From assembly GCA_963754125.1 (NCBI GenBank), contig CAVWEX010000007.1, positions 414,383 to 478,382 on the forward strand: DNA of 64,000 nucleotides, written 5' to 3'. Positions 45,682 through 54,351 of this stretch are shown piece by piece (the stretch's first letter is position 1; each line of letters begins with the position of its first letter). The position numbers and the translations under genes were made by a program. Source of the DNA: RPQJ01 sp963754125. Lineage in GTDB: Bacteria; Pseudomonadota; Gammaproteobacteria; Steroidobacterales; Steroidobacteraceae. A model generated the notes under the pieces. That model worked only from the letters and a program-made list of their open reading frames with translations, was not told the DNA's origin and ran no database searches.

Positions 45682-46775
45682 AACGTCGATCCATTGCCGC
45701 TGCCAGCACCCTGTCCGTGGTCCTCGCGCTCGCCGCGGGCTGCGGCGACCGCGACGCCGCGGAATCGAAGGCCATGGTCCGAAAGACACCGGTCACGACC
45801 GCCCAGGCCGTGCGGCAGCGGGTGGACGCCGTGGAGACGACCGTCGGCCGCATCGAGGCCACGGCGTCGCCGGCGCTGGCCGCCGAGACCTCCGGGCGCG
45901 TCGTGCGCCTGCACGTGGACGGCGGCAGCGTCGTACGCAAGGGGCAGGTGCTGGCCGAGCTCGACGGCGAGCCGCAGCGCCTCGCCGTGGCCTCGGCGCG
46001 CGCCAGCGTCGAGCGCCTCGAAGCGCTGCTCTCGAACCAGCAGCGCACCGTGAAGCGCTACCAGGAACTGCGCTCCAAGGCCGTGTCCGAGAGCATGCTC
46101 GAGGAGGCGATCGCGCAGGAGAGCGCCCGGCAGGCCGAGCTCAACGACGCGCGTGCCCGCCTCGCCGAGGCGCAGTACCGCCTCGACCGCACGCGCATCA
46201 AGAGCCCCGTGGACGCGATCGTCGAGCGGCGGCTCATCTCGGTCGGGGACTACGTGTCGCCCGGCACGCCCATCGTCACGATCGTGGGCCGGGACGGCAT
46301 CCGTGCCGTGCTGCCCTTCCCGGAGCGGCTGTCCGGCCAGCTCCGGCCGGGCCTGGCCGTGACGCTCGATCAGCCTGCCCGGCCGGGCGAAACCGTGACC
46401 GGCACCGTCACCGAGGTGCGACCGATGGTGGGCACCAACAACCGCGCGGTCGAGGCGCTGGTGGACCTGCCGGGCGCCTCGGAATGGCCCGCCGGCGGCA
46501 GCATCACGGCGAAGCTGGTGCTCGCCTCGCGCGAAGGCGTGGTCGTGCCCGCCGCGAGCGTGGTGCGCCGCCCGGCCGGCGACGTCGTGTACGTGCTCAG
46601 CGGCGAGAAGGTGGCCGAGCGCAAGGTCACGGTCGGCCTGCGCGACGTCGAGCGCGCCGAGGTGCTCACCGGCGTCGAGCCGGGGGAGACCGTGATCCTC
46701 GGCGGCGCCGGGTTCCTCACCGACGGCGCACTCGTCGCCGTGCGCGAGCCGGGCAAGCCGGCTCCCGCGCCATGA
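45678..46775 (+). CDS. RND efflux periplasmic adaptor (HlyD family lipoprotein)
   Basis: 365 residues with lipoprotein signal MKRRSIAAASTLSVVLALAAGC. Lipoyl halves RVVRLHVDGGSVVRKGQVLAEL and RIKSPVDAIVERRLISVGDYV enclose a coiled hairpin (SARASVERLEALLSNQQRTVKRYQEL). The beta-barrel domain and the end FLTDGALVAV match MdtA/MexA-like adaptors. Overlaps both neighbours by four bases. The operon has no outer-membrane channel gene, so it may share a TolC protein from elsewhere. Confidence 0.9.
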   Translation: MKRRSIAAASTLSVVLALAAGCGDRDAAESKAMVRKTPVTTAQAVRQRVDAVETTVGRIEATASPALAAETSGRVVRLHVDGGSVVRKGQVLAELDGEPQRLAVASARASVERLEALLSNQQRTVKRYQELRSKAVSESMLEEAIAQESARQAELNDARARLAEAQYRLDRTRIKSPVDAIVERRLISVGDYVSPGTPIVTIVGRDGIRAVLPFPERLSGQLRPGLAVTLDQPARPGETVTGTVTEVRPMVGTNNRAVEALVDLPGASEWPAGGSITAKLVLASREGVVVPAASVVRRPAGDVVYVLSGEKVAERKVTVGLRDVERAEVLTGVEPGETVILGGAGFLTDGALVAVREPGKPAPAP

Positions 46776-49700
46776 AGCTCGCGGAACTCTCGGTCCGCCG
46801 GCATGTGCTCGCCTTCATGGCGAGCGCCGTGTTCGTGCTGTTCGGGCTCGTGGCCTACCAGCGCATCGGCGTCGATCGCTTCCCGCGCGTCGAGTTCCCG
46901 GTGATCTCGATCACCACCGTGCTGCCGGGCGCCAACCCGGACGTCATCGACGCGAGCGTCACGAACATCATCGAGACGGCCGTCAACAGCGTGCCGGGCA
47001 TCGATTTCATCCAATCGCGCTCGAGCCCGAGCGTCTCGAACGTCGCGATCACCTTCAACCTGTCGAAGGACATCGACGTCGCGTTCTCCGAGGTGCAGGC
47101 CAAGGTCAACCAGGTGCTGCGCCAGCTGCCGGACGAGGCGGACCCGCCCGTGGTGCTCAAGGTCGAGGTGGGCGCCGCGGCCGTGATCTGGCTGGCACTG
47201 CAGGGCGACCGCACCACGCAGCAGCTCAACCAGTACGCGCGGCAGGTGGTGAAGAAGCGCCTCGAGACGGTCGAGGGCGTCGGCCAGGTGATCATCGGCG
47301 GCGAGCGGCGACGCAACATCCGCGTCAACCTCGATCTCGACCGGATGGCAGGGCTCGGCGTGACGGCACAGGACGTGCGCGAGGCGTTCCGTACCGAGCA
47401 CGTGCAGCTGCCCGGCGGCTTCCTCGTGAGCGGCACGGGCGAGCGGCTCATCAAGCTCGACCTCGAGTACCACAGCCCGGAGGGGCTCGGCGAGCTGATC
47501 GTCCGCTACGGGGACGGTGCGCCGGTGCGCCTGCGCGACATCGGCGACATCGAGGACGGCCTCGCCGACGACCGGCAGATCATCCGATTCAACGGTGAGC
47601 CGACCGTGGGCATCGGCATCGTCAAGGTCAGCAACTACAACACCGTCAAGCTGGTGGACGACATCCGCGGGCGGCTCGACTCGGAGATCATTCCGCAGCT
47701 TCCGGCGGGGCTCACGCTCACGGTCTCGATCGACGATTCGGCGCCGATCCGCAAGATCGTCTCGGCGCTCGAGGACCACCTGCTCGAGGGCACGATCCTC
47801 GCCGGCCTCGTGGTGTGGTTCTTCCTGCGCAGCTTCCGCTCGACGCTGATCATCTCCACCGCCATCCCCGTCTCGCTGCTCGGGGCGATCGCGGCCATGT
47901 ACTTCCTCGGCTACACGTTCAACCAGATGTCGCTGCTCGGCCTGCTGCTGCTGATCGGCGTCGTGGTGGACGACGCGATCGTGGTGCTCGAGAACGTGTA
48001 CCGGCGGCTCGAGGAGGACCCGTCCCTCGACCGACGCACCGCCGCGATCGAGGGCACGGAGCAGGTCGGCTTCGCGGTGGTGGCGGCGAGCCTCACGCTG
48101 GTGTCGATCTTCGGCTCGGTGCTGTTCCTCGAGGGCATCGTGGCGCGGTTCTTCCAGTCGTTCGCGGTGGTCGTCACGGTGGGCGTGCTGGTGTCGCTGT
48201 TCGTGTCGCTCACGCTCACGCCGATGCTGTGCTCGCGCTTCCTCCAGCCCTCGCAGAAACACGGGGCCGTGTACCGCTTCTTCGACCGGCTGCTCGACGG
48301 GCTCGACGCGCTCTACCGGCGCGTGCTCGGCTGGGCGCTCGGGCACCGCGTGAAGGTGCTGCTGGCCACGCTCGTCGTCGTGCTCTCGAGCGGATTTTTC
48401 TTCACGAACGTCGGCAAGGACTTCATCCCCGAGGAGGACGACGGGCGATTCAACGTCAGCTTCCGTGCGCCGCTCGGCACCAGCCGGACCGGAATGGACA
48501 GCCTGCTCACCGAGATCGACGAAACCATCCGGCGCCACCCCGAGGTCACGTCCGTGTTCATCGGCGTCGGCTTCGGCGGCATCTCGCAGGTCAACAGCGG
48601 CATGGCGTTCGTGAACCTCGTGCCGCGCAACGAGCGCGACGTCACCCAGCGCGAGTTCATCCAGCGCCTGCAGGCGGAGCTCTCGCAGATCCCCGGCGTG
48701 CTCGCGTTCGCCTCCGTCCCCTCGCCGATCGGCGGCATGCGCGGCGAGCAGCTGCAGTTCGCGATCGTCGGCCCGGACCTCGCCAACGTCGCCTCGCTGT
48801 CGCGCGAGCTTGCACGGCGGCTCGCCGAGGAGCCCGCGCTCGGCCGCATCGACCTCGACCTGCAGCTCGACCTGCCGCAGATCCGCCTCGAGGTGGACCG
48901 GGTGCGCGCCGCCGACGTCGGGCTCTCGAGCGCCGACGTGGCCTACGCCGTGAACATGCTGGCAGGCGGCGTGGACATCGCGAAGTACAACGACGACCCG
49001 GGCGACGGCGACCGCTACGACATCCGCGTCAAGGCCGCCGAAGGCGAGATCGTCTCGGCCGACGACCTGCAGCGCATCTTCCTGCGCACGCCCAAGGGCC
49101 AGATGGTGCGGCTCGACACGGTCGCCACGGCCGTGGACATCGTGGGGCCCGCGGTCATCAACCGCTTCGGCCTGCAGTACTCGGCCAACTTCTACAGCAA
49201 CCCCACGATGCCGCTCGGCGCGGCGGTCGAGCGCGTGCGTGCGGAGACCGCCGAGCTGCTGCCGCCGGGCTACTCGATGGAGCTGCAGGCGCGGGCCCGC
49301 GAGTTCGCCAAGACCGCGGGCTACGTGCGCCTCGCGCTGATGCTGGCGCTGGTACTCGTGTACATCGTGCTCGCGAGCCAGTTCAACTCGTTCCTGCAGC
49401 CGCTGATCGTCATGACGGCGCAGCCGCTCGCGGTGGTGGGCGGACTCTTCGCGCTGTGGATCACGGGCACGACGCTCAACATGATCTCGATGATCGGGCT
49501 GATCCTGCTCATGGGCCTGGTCGCGAAGAACTCGATCCTGCTCGTGGACCTCACCAACCAGCTGCGCGACGCCGGACGCGGGGTCGAGGACGCACTGCGC
49601 GAGGCCTGCCCGTTGCGCCTGCGCCCGGTGCTGATGACGTCGCTCACGGTCATCCTGGCGCTGCTGCCGGCCGCCCTCGGGCTCGGCGCCGGCGCCGACA

Positions 49701-49831
49701 CCAACGGGCCGATGGCCATCGCGGTGATCGGCGGCATGCTGAGCTCGACGCTGCTGACGCTGGTGGTGGTCCCGGTCGTATACTCGCTCGCGGAACAGGG
49801 ACTGCAGCGAATGCACCGGAGGTCGGCGTGA
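46772..49831 (+). CDS. RND superfamily efflux permease (AcrB-like, HAE-1)
   Basis: 1019 residues of standard RND layout: a first helix after MKLAELSVRRHVLAFMASAVFVLFGLV, two periplasmic loops, proton-relay aspartates in LLLIGVVVDDAIVVLENVYRRLEE and the second half ending GLILLMGLVAKNSILLVDLTNQL. The conserved VDRFPRVEFPVISITTVLPGANPDVI start block is clear. The long, fast-evolving loops do not show a substrate. ATGA overlap with the adaptor. Confidence 0.93.
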   Translation: MKLAELSVRRHVLAFMASAVFVLFGLVAYQRIGVDRFPRVEFPVISITTVLPGANPDVIDASVTNIIETAVNSVPGIDFIQSRSSPSVSNVAITFNLSKDIDVAFSEVQAKVNQVLRQLPDEADPPVVLKVEVGAAAVIWLALQGDRTTQQLNQYARQVVKKRLETVEGVGQVIIGGERRRNIRVNLDLDRMAGLGVTAQDVREAFRTEHVQLPGGFLVSGTGERLIKLDLEYHSPEGLGELIVRYGDGAPVRLRDIGDIEDGLADDRQIIRFNGEPTVGIGIVKVSNYNTVKLVDDIRGRLDSEIIPQLPAGLTLTVSIDDSAPIRKIVSALEDHLLEGTILAGLVVWFFLRSFRSTLIISTAIPVSLLGAIAAMYFLGYTFNQMSLLGLLLLIGVVVDDAIVVLENVYRRLEEDPSLDRRTAAIEGTEQVGFAVVAASLTLVSIFGSVLFLEGIVARFFQSFAVVVTVGVLVSLFVSLTLTPMLCSRFLQPSQKHGAVYRFFDRLLDGLDALYRRVLGWALGHRVKVLLATLVVVLSSGFFFTNVGKDFIPEEDDGRFNVSFRAPLGTSRTGMDSLLTEIDETIRRHPEVTSVFIGVGFGGISQVNSGMAFVNLVPRNERDVTQREFIQRLQAELSQIPGVLAFASVPSPIGGMRGEQLQFAIVGPDLANVASLSRELARRLAEEPALGRIDLDLQLDLPQIRLEVDRVRAADVGLSSADVAYAVNMLAGGVDIAKYNDDPGDGDRYDIRVKAAEGEIVSADDLQRIFLRTPKGQMVRLDTVATAVDIVGPAVINRFGLQYSANFYSNPTMPLGAAVERVRAETAELLPPGYSMELQARAREFAKTAGYVRLALMLALVLVYIVLASQFNSFLQPLIVMTAQPLAVVGGLFALWITGTTLNMISMIGLILLMGLVAKNSILLVDLTNQLRDAGRGVEDALREACPLRLRPVLMTSLTVILALLPAALGLGAGADTNGPMAIAVIGGMLSSTLLTLVVVPVVYSLAEQGLQRMHRRSA

Positions 49832-50409
49832 AGTTTCAGCGATGGTTGGTGGCAGCGGCAGTGACGCTGGTCGGCGCCTGTGCCATCCCGCTCAAGGTGG
49901 ACACTTTCGCCGCGCCCGACGTGGACCTGGCGGGCAAGCGCACGTTCGCCTGGAAGGGCGGGGAATTCGCGCTGCCGGAGACCGCAGCGCCCGCGACCGC
50001 CGCGTCGGCCGAGGCGCAGATCCGCGGGGCCGTGGTGGCCGAGCTCGTGCGCAAGGGGTTCGTCGAGACCGCGGATCCCGCCGCCGCCGACATGCTCGTC
50101 AGCTTCCAGGCGAGCGCGGTGCGTCGCACCGTGATCGCCGAGCGCCGGGTCGGCGCGCCGCTGCCGTCCGAGGTCCTCACCGTGGGTGGCCAGCCCACAC
50201 CGGCCGCGTCCGAGCTGCCGCGCGAGCAGACCGTGCGCGAGGGAACGATGGTCGTTTTCGTCGAGGATCCCGCCTCCGGGCGCGTCGCGTGGCGCGGTCT
50301 CATCGACGTCGAGACCCGCACGGCCTCGACCGAGGCAAACGTCCGCACGGCGGTCGAGATGGCGCGGCAGATCGCCCGGGAAATCCCTGCGCGACGGCCG
50401 GCGAACTGA
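49828..50409 (+). CDS. DUF4136 family lipoprotein
   Basis: 193 residues. Signal VKFQRWLVAAAVTLVGAC with lipobox cysteine near residue 18; DUF4136-like content follows: DLAGKRTFAWKGGEFALPE, an amphipathic AEAQIRGAVVAELVRKGFVE, ADMLVSFQAS and a C-terminal VEMARQIAREIPAR helix. GTG 49828 overlaps the permease stop by four bases, so it belongs to the efflux operon. Role unknown; perhaps periplasmic or outer-membrane support for the pump. Confidence 0.8.
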   Translation: MKFQRWLVAAAVTLVGACAIPLKVDTFAAPDVDLAGKRTFAWKGGEFALPETAAPATAASAEAQIRGAVVAELVRKGFVETADPAAADMLVSFQASAVRRTVIAERRVGAPLPSEVLTVGGQPTPAASELPREQTVREGTMVVFVEDPASGRVAWRGLIDVETRTASTEANVRTAVEMARQIAREIPARRPAN

Positions 50410-50415
50410 GCTGCG

Positions 50416-50453
50416 GCCGGGTCACCCGGCGTCGGCCGCGCCGTCGGCGCGGC
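50416..50453. terminator. Two small GC hairpins between convergent genes
   Basis: GCCGGG-TCA-CCCGGC (50416-50430) and GCCGCGCC-GTC-GGCGCGGC (50435-50453) fill the 51-base gap between the convergent DUF4136 and thioredoxin-like genes. Neither has a clear U-tract, so bidirectional termination is likely but not proven. Confidence 0.45.
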
Positions 50454-50460
50454 GCCTGCG

Positions 50461-51042
50461 TCAGCCGCCCGCGTAGTCGGGCTCGGCGCCCTTCCGCCAC
50501 TTGATGTTGCAACCGAGGCTCGGGTACTGGTCGGGCCCGGGCACGCCGCCCGCGAGCGTCGCATCGACGGCCGCCCGCAGGTCCGCGCCAGTCACCGGAC
50601 GACCGTTGCCGGGCCGGCTGTCGTCGAACTGGCCGCGATAGACCAGCCGGCGCCCGGCATCGAAAAGGAAGAAGTCCGGCGTGCACGCAGCGCGGTAGCT
50701 CCTGGCGACGGTCTGCGACGCGTCCAGCAGGTAGGGGAACACGTAGCCGAGCTCCGCGGCTTCCTGCCGCATGGCGTCGGGGCCGTCCTGCGGATACGCC
50801 TCGATGTCGTTCGAATTGATCGCCACGATCGCGAGTCCGCGCGGCGCGTACTCGCGTGCGAAGGCCGCAAGCCCGGCGCGCAGGTGGCGCACGAATGGGC
50901 AATGGCTGCAGATGAAGGCCACCAGCAGCGCCGGAGCGTCCCGCGAGTCCCCGAGTCCGTGCGGACGGCCGTCGAAATCCGGCAGGCGGAAATCGGGCGC
51001 TGGCGTGCCGAGCGGCAGCATGGTGGACGGCGTGCGGGCCAT
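50461..51042 (-). CDS. Thioredoxin-like/AhpC-TSA family protein
   Basis: 193 residues. PLGTPAPDFRLPDFDGRPHGL, then VAFICSHCPFVRHLRAGLAAF with a CxxC pair, RGLAIVAINSNDIEAYPQDGPDAM and CTPDFFLFDAGRRLVYRGQFDDSRPGN. This is the thioredoxin-family group similar to alkyl hydroperoxide reductase-like proteins, without a signal peptide. It may reduce cytoplasmic thiols or act as a peroxidase-like enzyme. ATG 51042 fits the family opening; a longer upstream reading is not similar. Confidence 0.85.
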   Translation of the reverse strand: MARTPSTMLPLGTPAPDFRLPDFDGRPHGLGDSRDAPALLVAFICSHCPFVRHLRAGLAAFAREYAPRGLAIVAINSNDIEAYPQDGPDAMRQEAAELGYVFPYLLDASQTVARSYRAACTPDFFLFDAGRRLVYRGQFDDSRPGNGRPVTGADLRAAVDATLAGGVPGPDQYPSLGCNIKWRKGAEPDYAGG

Positions 51043-51061
51043 GGATTCCCCCCCGGCAGGT

Positions 51062-51502
51062 TCAACGACGCATGATGAGCAGCACGCCCGCCACCAGCAG
51101 GGCGGCACCGAGCAGGCGTGCGGGCGTGACCGGCGACGACGGAAAGCCGATGACGCCGTAGTGGTCAACGAGCAGCGCGGCGAGCATCTGGCCCGCGAGC
51201 GTGAACGCGAGCAGGGCCGCCGCGCCGAGGCGCGGGCCGAGCACGGTCGTGGCGGCGACGTAGGCGGCGCCGAGCAGGCCGCCGAACCACGCCCATGCCG
51301 GCACGGCAGCCGTGGACCCGGGCGTCCAGCGCGCGCCGCTCGCGACCGCGACGAACGCGAGCGCGGCAAGGCCCACCACGAAGTTCACGATGGCCGCGAA
51401 CACCGGTGATCCGATGCTGGCGCGCACCGTCGCGTTCATGCCGACCTGGATGGTGAGCCCGGCGCCGACCAGCACCGCCGTGAGGTGCGGCCAGTAGCTC
51501 AT
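51062..51502 (-). CDS. DMT superfamily membrane protein (YdcZ/DUF606-like)
   Basis: 146 residues with four to five helices: AVLVGAGLTIQVGMNATVRASIGSPVFAAIVNFVVGLAAL, then WFGGLLGAAYVAATTVLGPRLGAAALLAFTLAGQMLAALLVDHYGVIGFPSSPVTPARLLGAALLVAGVLLIM. This matches small DMT transporters (YdcZ). The substrate is unknown. ATG 51502 overlaps the end of the bactofilin-like gene by four bases, so the two are coupled. Confidence 0.85.
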   Translation of the reverse strand: MSYWPHLTAVLVGAGLTIQVGMNATVRASIGSPVFAAIVNFVVGLAALAFVAVASGARWTPGSTAAVPAWAWFGGLLGAAYVAATTVLGPRLGAAALLAFTLAGQMLAALLVDHYGVIGFPSSPVTPARLLGAALLVAGVLLIMRR

Positions 51503-52641
51503 GCCGTGGCGGCCCGTCGCCCGTTCCAGCCCTGCCAGACCATCGCGCCGATGCCGGCCACCAGCGCGAGAAAGCCGATCAGGCCGCCCGCGAACGGGAC
51601 CTGACGCAACAGCCACAGCGCCAGCAGGCCGAGAAACAGGGCGAGCAACTGCCAGGCGGGCGTAACGACGCGCCCGGGCCTTAGGACCTCGAGCCCGCGC
51701 TGGGCGATGAACAGCGCCGCCGTGGCCCAGCCGAGGAACAGCACGAGCAGGTAGAGCGGCACGAGCAGCAGCGCCAGCGGGATACCGATGATGGTGATCA
51801 GGAGCACCACCCCGAGGAACGGCACGCAGAACAGGATCGCGATTCCGAGACCGAGCGACTGGAGCGGCTTGGCCCCGATCGCAGCGGCCGCGTCACGCGC
51901 GAAGCCGGGGAACATCAGCACGAACAGGGCCGCGGCCACGAACACGCCGACGAACCACATGAACGATCCGGCGCCGCGGACCGCGTCGTGGACCCGCGGC
52001 CGGTGGTTGTCGAAGAAGCGTCGCGCGTCCTGCTCGTGGAACTCGACGCCGCCGGCGATCACCGCGCCCTCCGGCACCTCGGGCGCCACGGGTCCGTGGA
52101 ACACGAGCCTTCCGCCGATGCGGGTGTCGGGGCCGATCAGGAGTTCCTCGGCGCGCACCTCGGCATCGCCGTGCACTTCGCCGTTGAGTCGCACCGACCC
52201 GCCGGAGGCCCGCAGGTTCGAATGCGTGTTGCCCTCGAACAGCACGCGCCCGCCGCTGAGCGACAGCGCCCCGGCGACCACCGTGGCCGGACCGACCGTG
52301 ACCTCGCCGCCCGCCACCCGGGCGTTGCCGCTCACGATCGCATCGAGCTGGACGCTGCCGCCGGCCGCGTACAGGTCATCGCCCACCGCGCCGCCCAGCG
52401 ACAGCTCGCCGCCGGCCGCGACGAGATCGCCGTCCACTTCGCTCGCGACCGACACGCGGCCGCCGGCCATGATCGCGTCGCCCGGGACGGCGTCGGTGAG
52501 GTTGATCATGCCGCCGGCGCCGAAGAAATCGGAGCCCGACATGCCGGTCAGGGCGTCGTTGCCGTCGGTCTGGATGGTGCAGCCGGTGATGGTCGCCAGG
52601 ACGAGCACGGACAGCGCCGCGTCCCGAATCGCGCGTTTCAT
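51499..52641 (-). CDS. Bactofilin-like polymer-forming membrane lipoprotein
   Basis: 380 residues. Lipoprotein signal MKRAIRDAALSVLVLATITGC. The next 170 residues are short beta repeats rich in G, V and A (GDAIMAGGRVSVASEVDGDLVAAGGELSLGGAVGDDLYAAGGSV...), like the right-handed beta-helix of bactofilins/polymer-forming cytoskeletal proteins. The C-terminal third has about four or five helices. An export-type bactofilin scaffold at the envelope is plausible. ATG 52641 has AAGGAGA upstream. Confidence 0.75.
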   Translation of the reverse strand: MKRAIRDAALSVLVLATITGCTIQTDGNDALTGMSGSDFFGAGGMINLTDAVPGDAIMAGGRVSVASEVDGDLVAAGGELSLGGAVGDDLYAAGGSVQLDAIVSGNARVAGGEVTVGPATVVAGALSLSGGRVLFEGNTHSNLRASGGSVRLNGEVHGDAEVRAEELLIGPDTRIGGRLVFHGPVAPEVPEGAVIAGGVEFHEQDARRFFDNHRPRVHDAVRGAGSFMWFVGVFVAAALFVLMFPGFARDAAAAIGAKPLQSLGLGIAILFCVPFLGVVLLITIIGIPLALLLVPLYLLVLFLGWATAALFIAQRGLEVLRPGRVVTPAWQLLALFLGLLALWLLRQVPFAGGLIGFLALVAGIGAMVWQGWNGRRAATA

Positions 52642-52950
52642 CGCAAGTCTCCTTCGATCCCCGGCCGGCCTGTCGGTCGAACGGGGCGGTGGGCAGGCCA
52701 TCGAGCAGCAGTCTAAGGCAGCCCGGCCGGAGCGGCGAGCGCGACGCAAGAACAGAAAGGCCGCGAGCAACTGTCGCTGCTCGCGGCCTGTCCGCTGCTG
52801 GCCTTCCGTGGCCCGCCCGCTGCCCCCCGTTCAGGCATCCCCCACTATCGGAATCCCGGACCGGCGTGTCGCGGGTCACGCCGGATTTGCTGGCGTTGTA
52901 CGCCACTCGCCGCGGCGCGTCATCACGCAGCGCAGCATCACCGCGACCGC
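52642..52950. other. 309-base intergenic region
   Basis: No protein gene recognised. It contains the strong minus-strand terminator listed at 52748-52789. About 160 bases of unexplained transcribed sequence lie between the methyltransferase stop (52951) and that terminator. It may be a long 3'-UTR or hold a small RNA. Confidence 0.4.
52748..52789 (-). terminator. Strong intrinsic terminator on the minus strand
   Basis: AGGCCGCGAGCA (52758-52769) and TGCTCGCGGCCT (52778-52789) form a perfect 12-bp stem with an 8-base loop. On the minus strand it is followed by TTCTGTTCTTGCG, which gives a U-rich tail. It ends the methyltransferase transcript. Confidence 0.8.
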
Positions 52951-53565
52951 TCAGCGCGTGGCGACGCCTTCCGTCATGTAGCCGACGAAGCGCGGCGCCC
53001 GCTTCAGGTAGTAGTTCTGCACCGGGCCGAGCACGAGGCCCGCATCCTCGACCAGCGCGCGCATCGGCCTGTTGAGGTGACAACCGCCGGCCAGCGGCAT
53101 CCACGCCGGGTTGAGGCGATCCTGCCAGTGCGCGATCGCGGGATCGGGCGCGCGTCCGTGCTCGAGGAACAGGAACTGCCCGCCGGGCTTCAGGACGCGG
53201 CGGACCTCGCCGAGCGCGTGCACCACGTCCGGGATCGAGCACAGCGTGAAGGTGCTCACCACGGTGTCGAAGCGTGCCTCCTCGAACGGCAGGTGCGCCG
53301 CATCGAGGTGATGGAAGTCGACCTCGATCGCCGCCCGGGCGATGCGCGGCATCGAGAGGCGATCGAGATCGAGGTCGGGATCGATGGCTTCGATGCGCTT
53401 CACCGTCGACGGGTAGTGGCGGAGATTCCGGCCCGTGCCGAAGCCGATCTCGAGGATGCGGCCGCGCGCCGGCGCGAGCGTGCGGTCACGTGGCTTGCGG
53501 AGCAGGCGGCTCGACATCGCGAGGTCGAGCATCCGCGGGAAGACGAAGTGGTGATAGAAGCTCAA
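52951..53565 (-). CDS. Class I SAM-dependent methyltransferase
   Basis: About 204 residues. SAM motif LEIGFGTGRNLRHYP (motif I), IDPDLDLDRLS (acidic residue), FHHLDAAHLPFEEARFDTVVSTFTLCSIPD and LGEVRRVLKPGGQFLFLEHGRAPD are canonical for small-molecule methyltransferases similar to METTL7-like proteins. TTG 53565 is proposed as start: no ATG lies before SFYHHFVFPRMLDL, and it falls 16 bases after the cytochrome stop. Substrate unknown. Confidence 0.82.
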   Translation of the reverse strand: MSFYHHFVFPRMLDLAMSSRLLRKPRDRTLAPARGRILEIGFGTGRNLRHYPSTVKRIEAIDPDLDLDRLSMPRIARAAIEVDFHHLDAAHLPFEEARFDTVVSTFTLCSIPDVVHALGEVRRVLKPGGQFLFLEHGRAPDPAIAHWQDRLNPAWMPLAGGCHLNRPMRALVEDAGLVLGPVQNYYLKRAPRFVGYMTEGVATR

Positions 53566-53581
53566 GACCGGCTCGCGGCGC

Positions 53582-54178
53582 TCAGTGCGTGACGGGCCCC
53601 GCCGCCGCCGGCCAGACCACGCTGAACGCCCCGCGCAGCTCGCCCTGCCTGAAGCCCGTGGCCTGGTCGCCCGGGTAATCGCGGGCAATGGCGGCCGCGA
53701 GCTCCGGGGCGACGGTCTCGCCGTGGCAGGTCAGGCACAGGGCCTCGGTCGGGATGGCGCGCATGTAGTGGCGCTCGATGCCGCCTTCGCGCTTGATCTC
53801 GAAGGCAGCCTCCAGCGGTCCCTCGACCCGTCCCGCGGTCATGTCGTCGGCGAACTGCTCGAGCACGGCTCGCTGCAGCTCGTCGGGCGCGTTTGAGGCA
53901 TTGCGCACCCGGAGCGCCGTGCGTCCGACCCGGGCGCCCGACTCCGCCGACAGGCGCGCGGCAATGGCCGGCGCACGGGTGTGGCAGACGTCGATGGCGG
54001 CGACCGGTCCGCCCTTCTGGATGGCGGCGCCGAGCTCGGCCTTGAGCTCCGTGCCGAGCTGCATCGACAGCTCGCGGCTCTTCCCGACCCACTCGGGCCA
54101 CATGGCCTCGTCGGCGGCGCTCGCGGCGAGCGGACACAGCGAGACACCCATCAGGAGGACGGCGAGTGATCGGATCAT
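53582..54178 (-). CDS. Secreted c-type cytochrome with DUF3365-like domain
   Basis: 198 residues with a cleavable signal peptide (MIRSLAVLLMGVSLCPLAASA). A DUF3365-type body (IDVCHTRAPAIAARLSAESGARVGRTALRVRNASNAPDELQ) and one haem c site CLTCH near residue 150 (ALCLTCHGE). VCH earlier is not a CxxCH. Similar proteins are redox or haem-sensing periplasmic modules. ATG 54178 has GGAG about 10 bases upstream. Confidence 0.82.
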   Translation of the reverse strand: MIRSLAVLLMGVSLCPLAASAADEAMWPEWVGKSRELSMQLGTELKAELGAAIQKGGPVAAIDVCHTRAPAIAARLSAESGARVGRTALRVRNASNAPDELQRAVLEQFADDMTAGRVEGPLEAAFEIKREGGIERHYMRAIPTEALCLTCHGETVAPELAAAIARDYPGDQATGFRQGELRGAFSVVWPAAAGPVTH

Positions 54179-54268
54179 GGCGAAAGCTCCAGTCGGCGTG
54201 ATGTGTAGCGGGTGTTGACGATGCGGGGACGGGCACCCCCCGCCGGGACCGATTATTCCATGGCGGCA

Positions 54269-54274
54269 TATAAT
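54269..54274 (+). promoter_or_regulatory. Perfect -10 box (TATAAT) upstream of yebC
   Basis: TATAAT lies 77 bases before the yebC ATG. The matching -35 region is poor (no TTGACA at 17 +/- 1 bases), so the assignment rests mainly on the -10 consensus in a GC-rich background. Confidence 0.4.
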
Positions 54275-54351
54275 CGCGCGATTCACGCCGTTGGCCCCGG
54301 TTCCGCGCCCGGGTAGAGTGCGCGCCCTCCCGCCCAGCAGGTCCGTTCACG

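Noticed and set aside
46370..49816. A very long (about 1150 codons) minus-strand open frame opposite the RND permease
   Set aside because: Rich in Arg, Asp, Glu and His as expected from antisense reading of a high-GC transporter. There is no recognisable domain.
45605..49831. An apparent 1408-residue single protein covering the adaptor and RND permease
   Set aside because: The first 390 codons are an out-of-frame reading of the adaptor. The permease has its own ATG at 46772 overlapping the adaptor stop.
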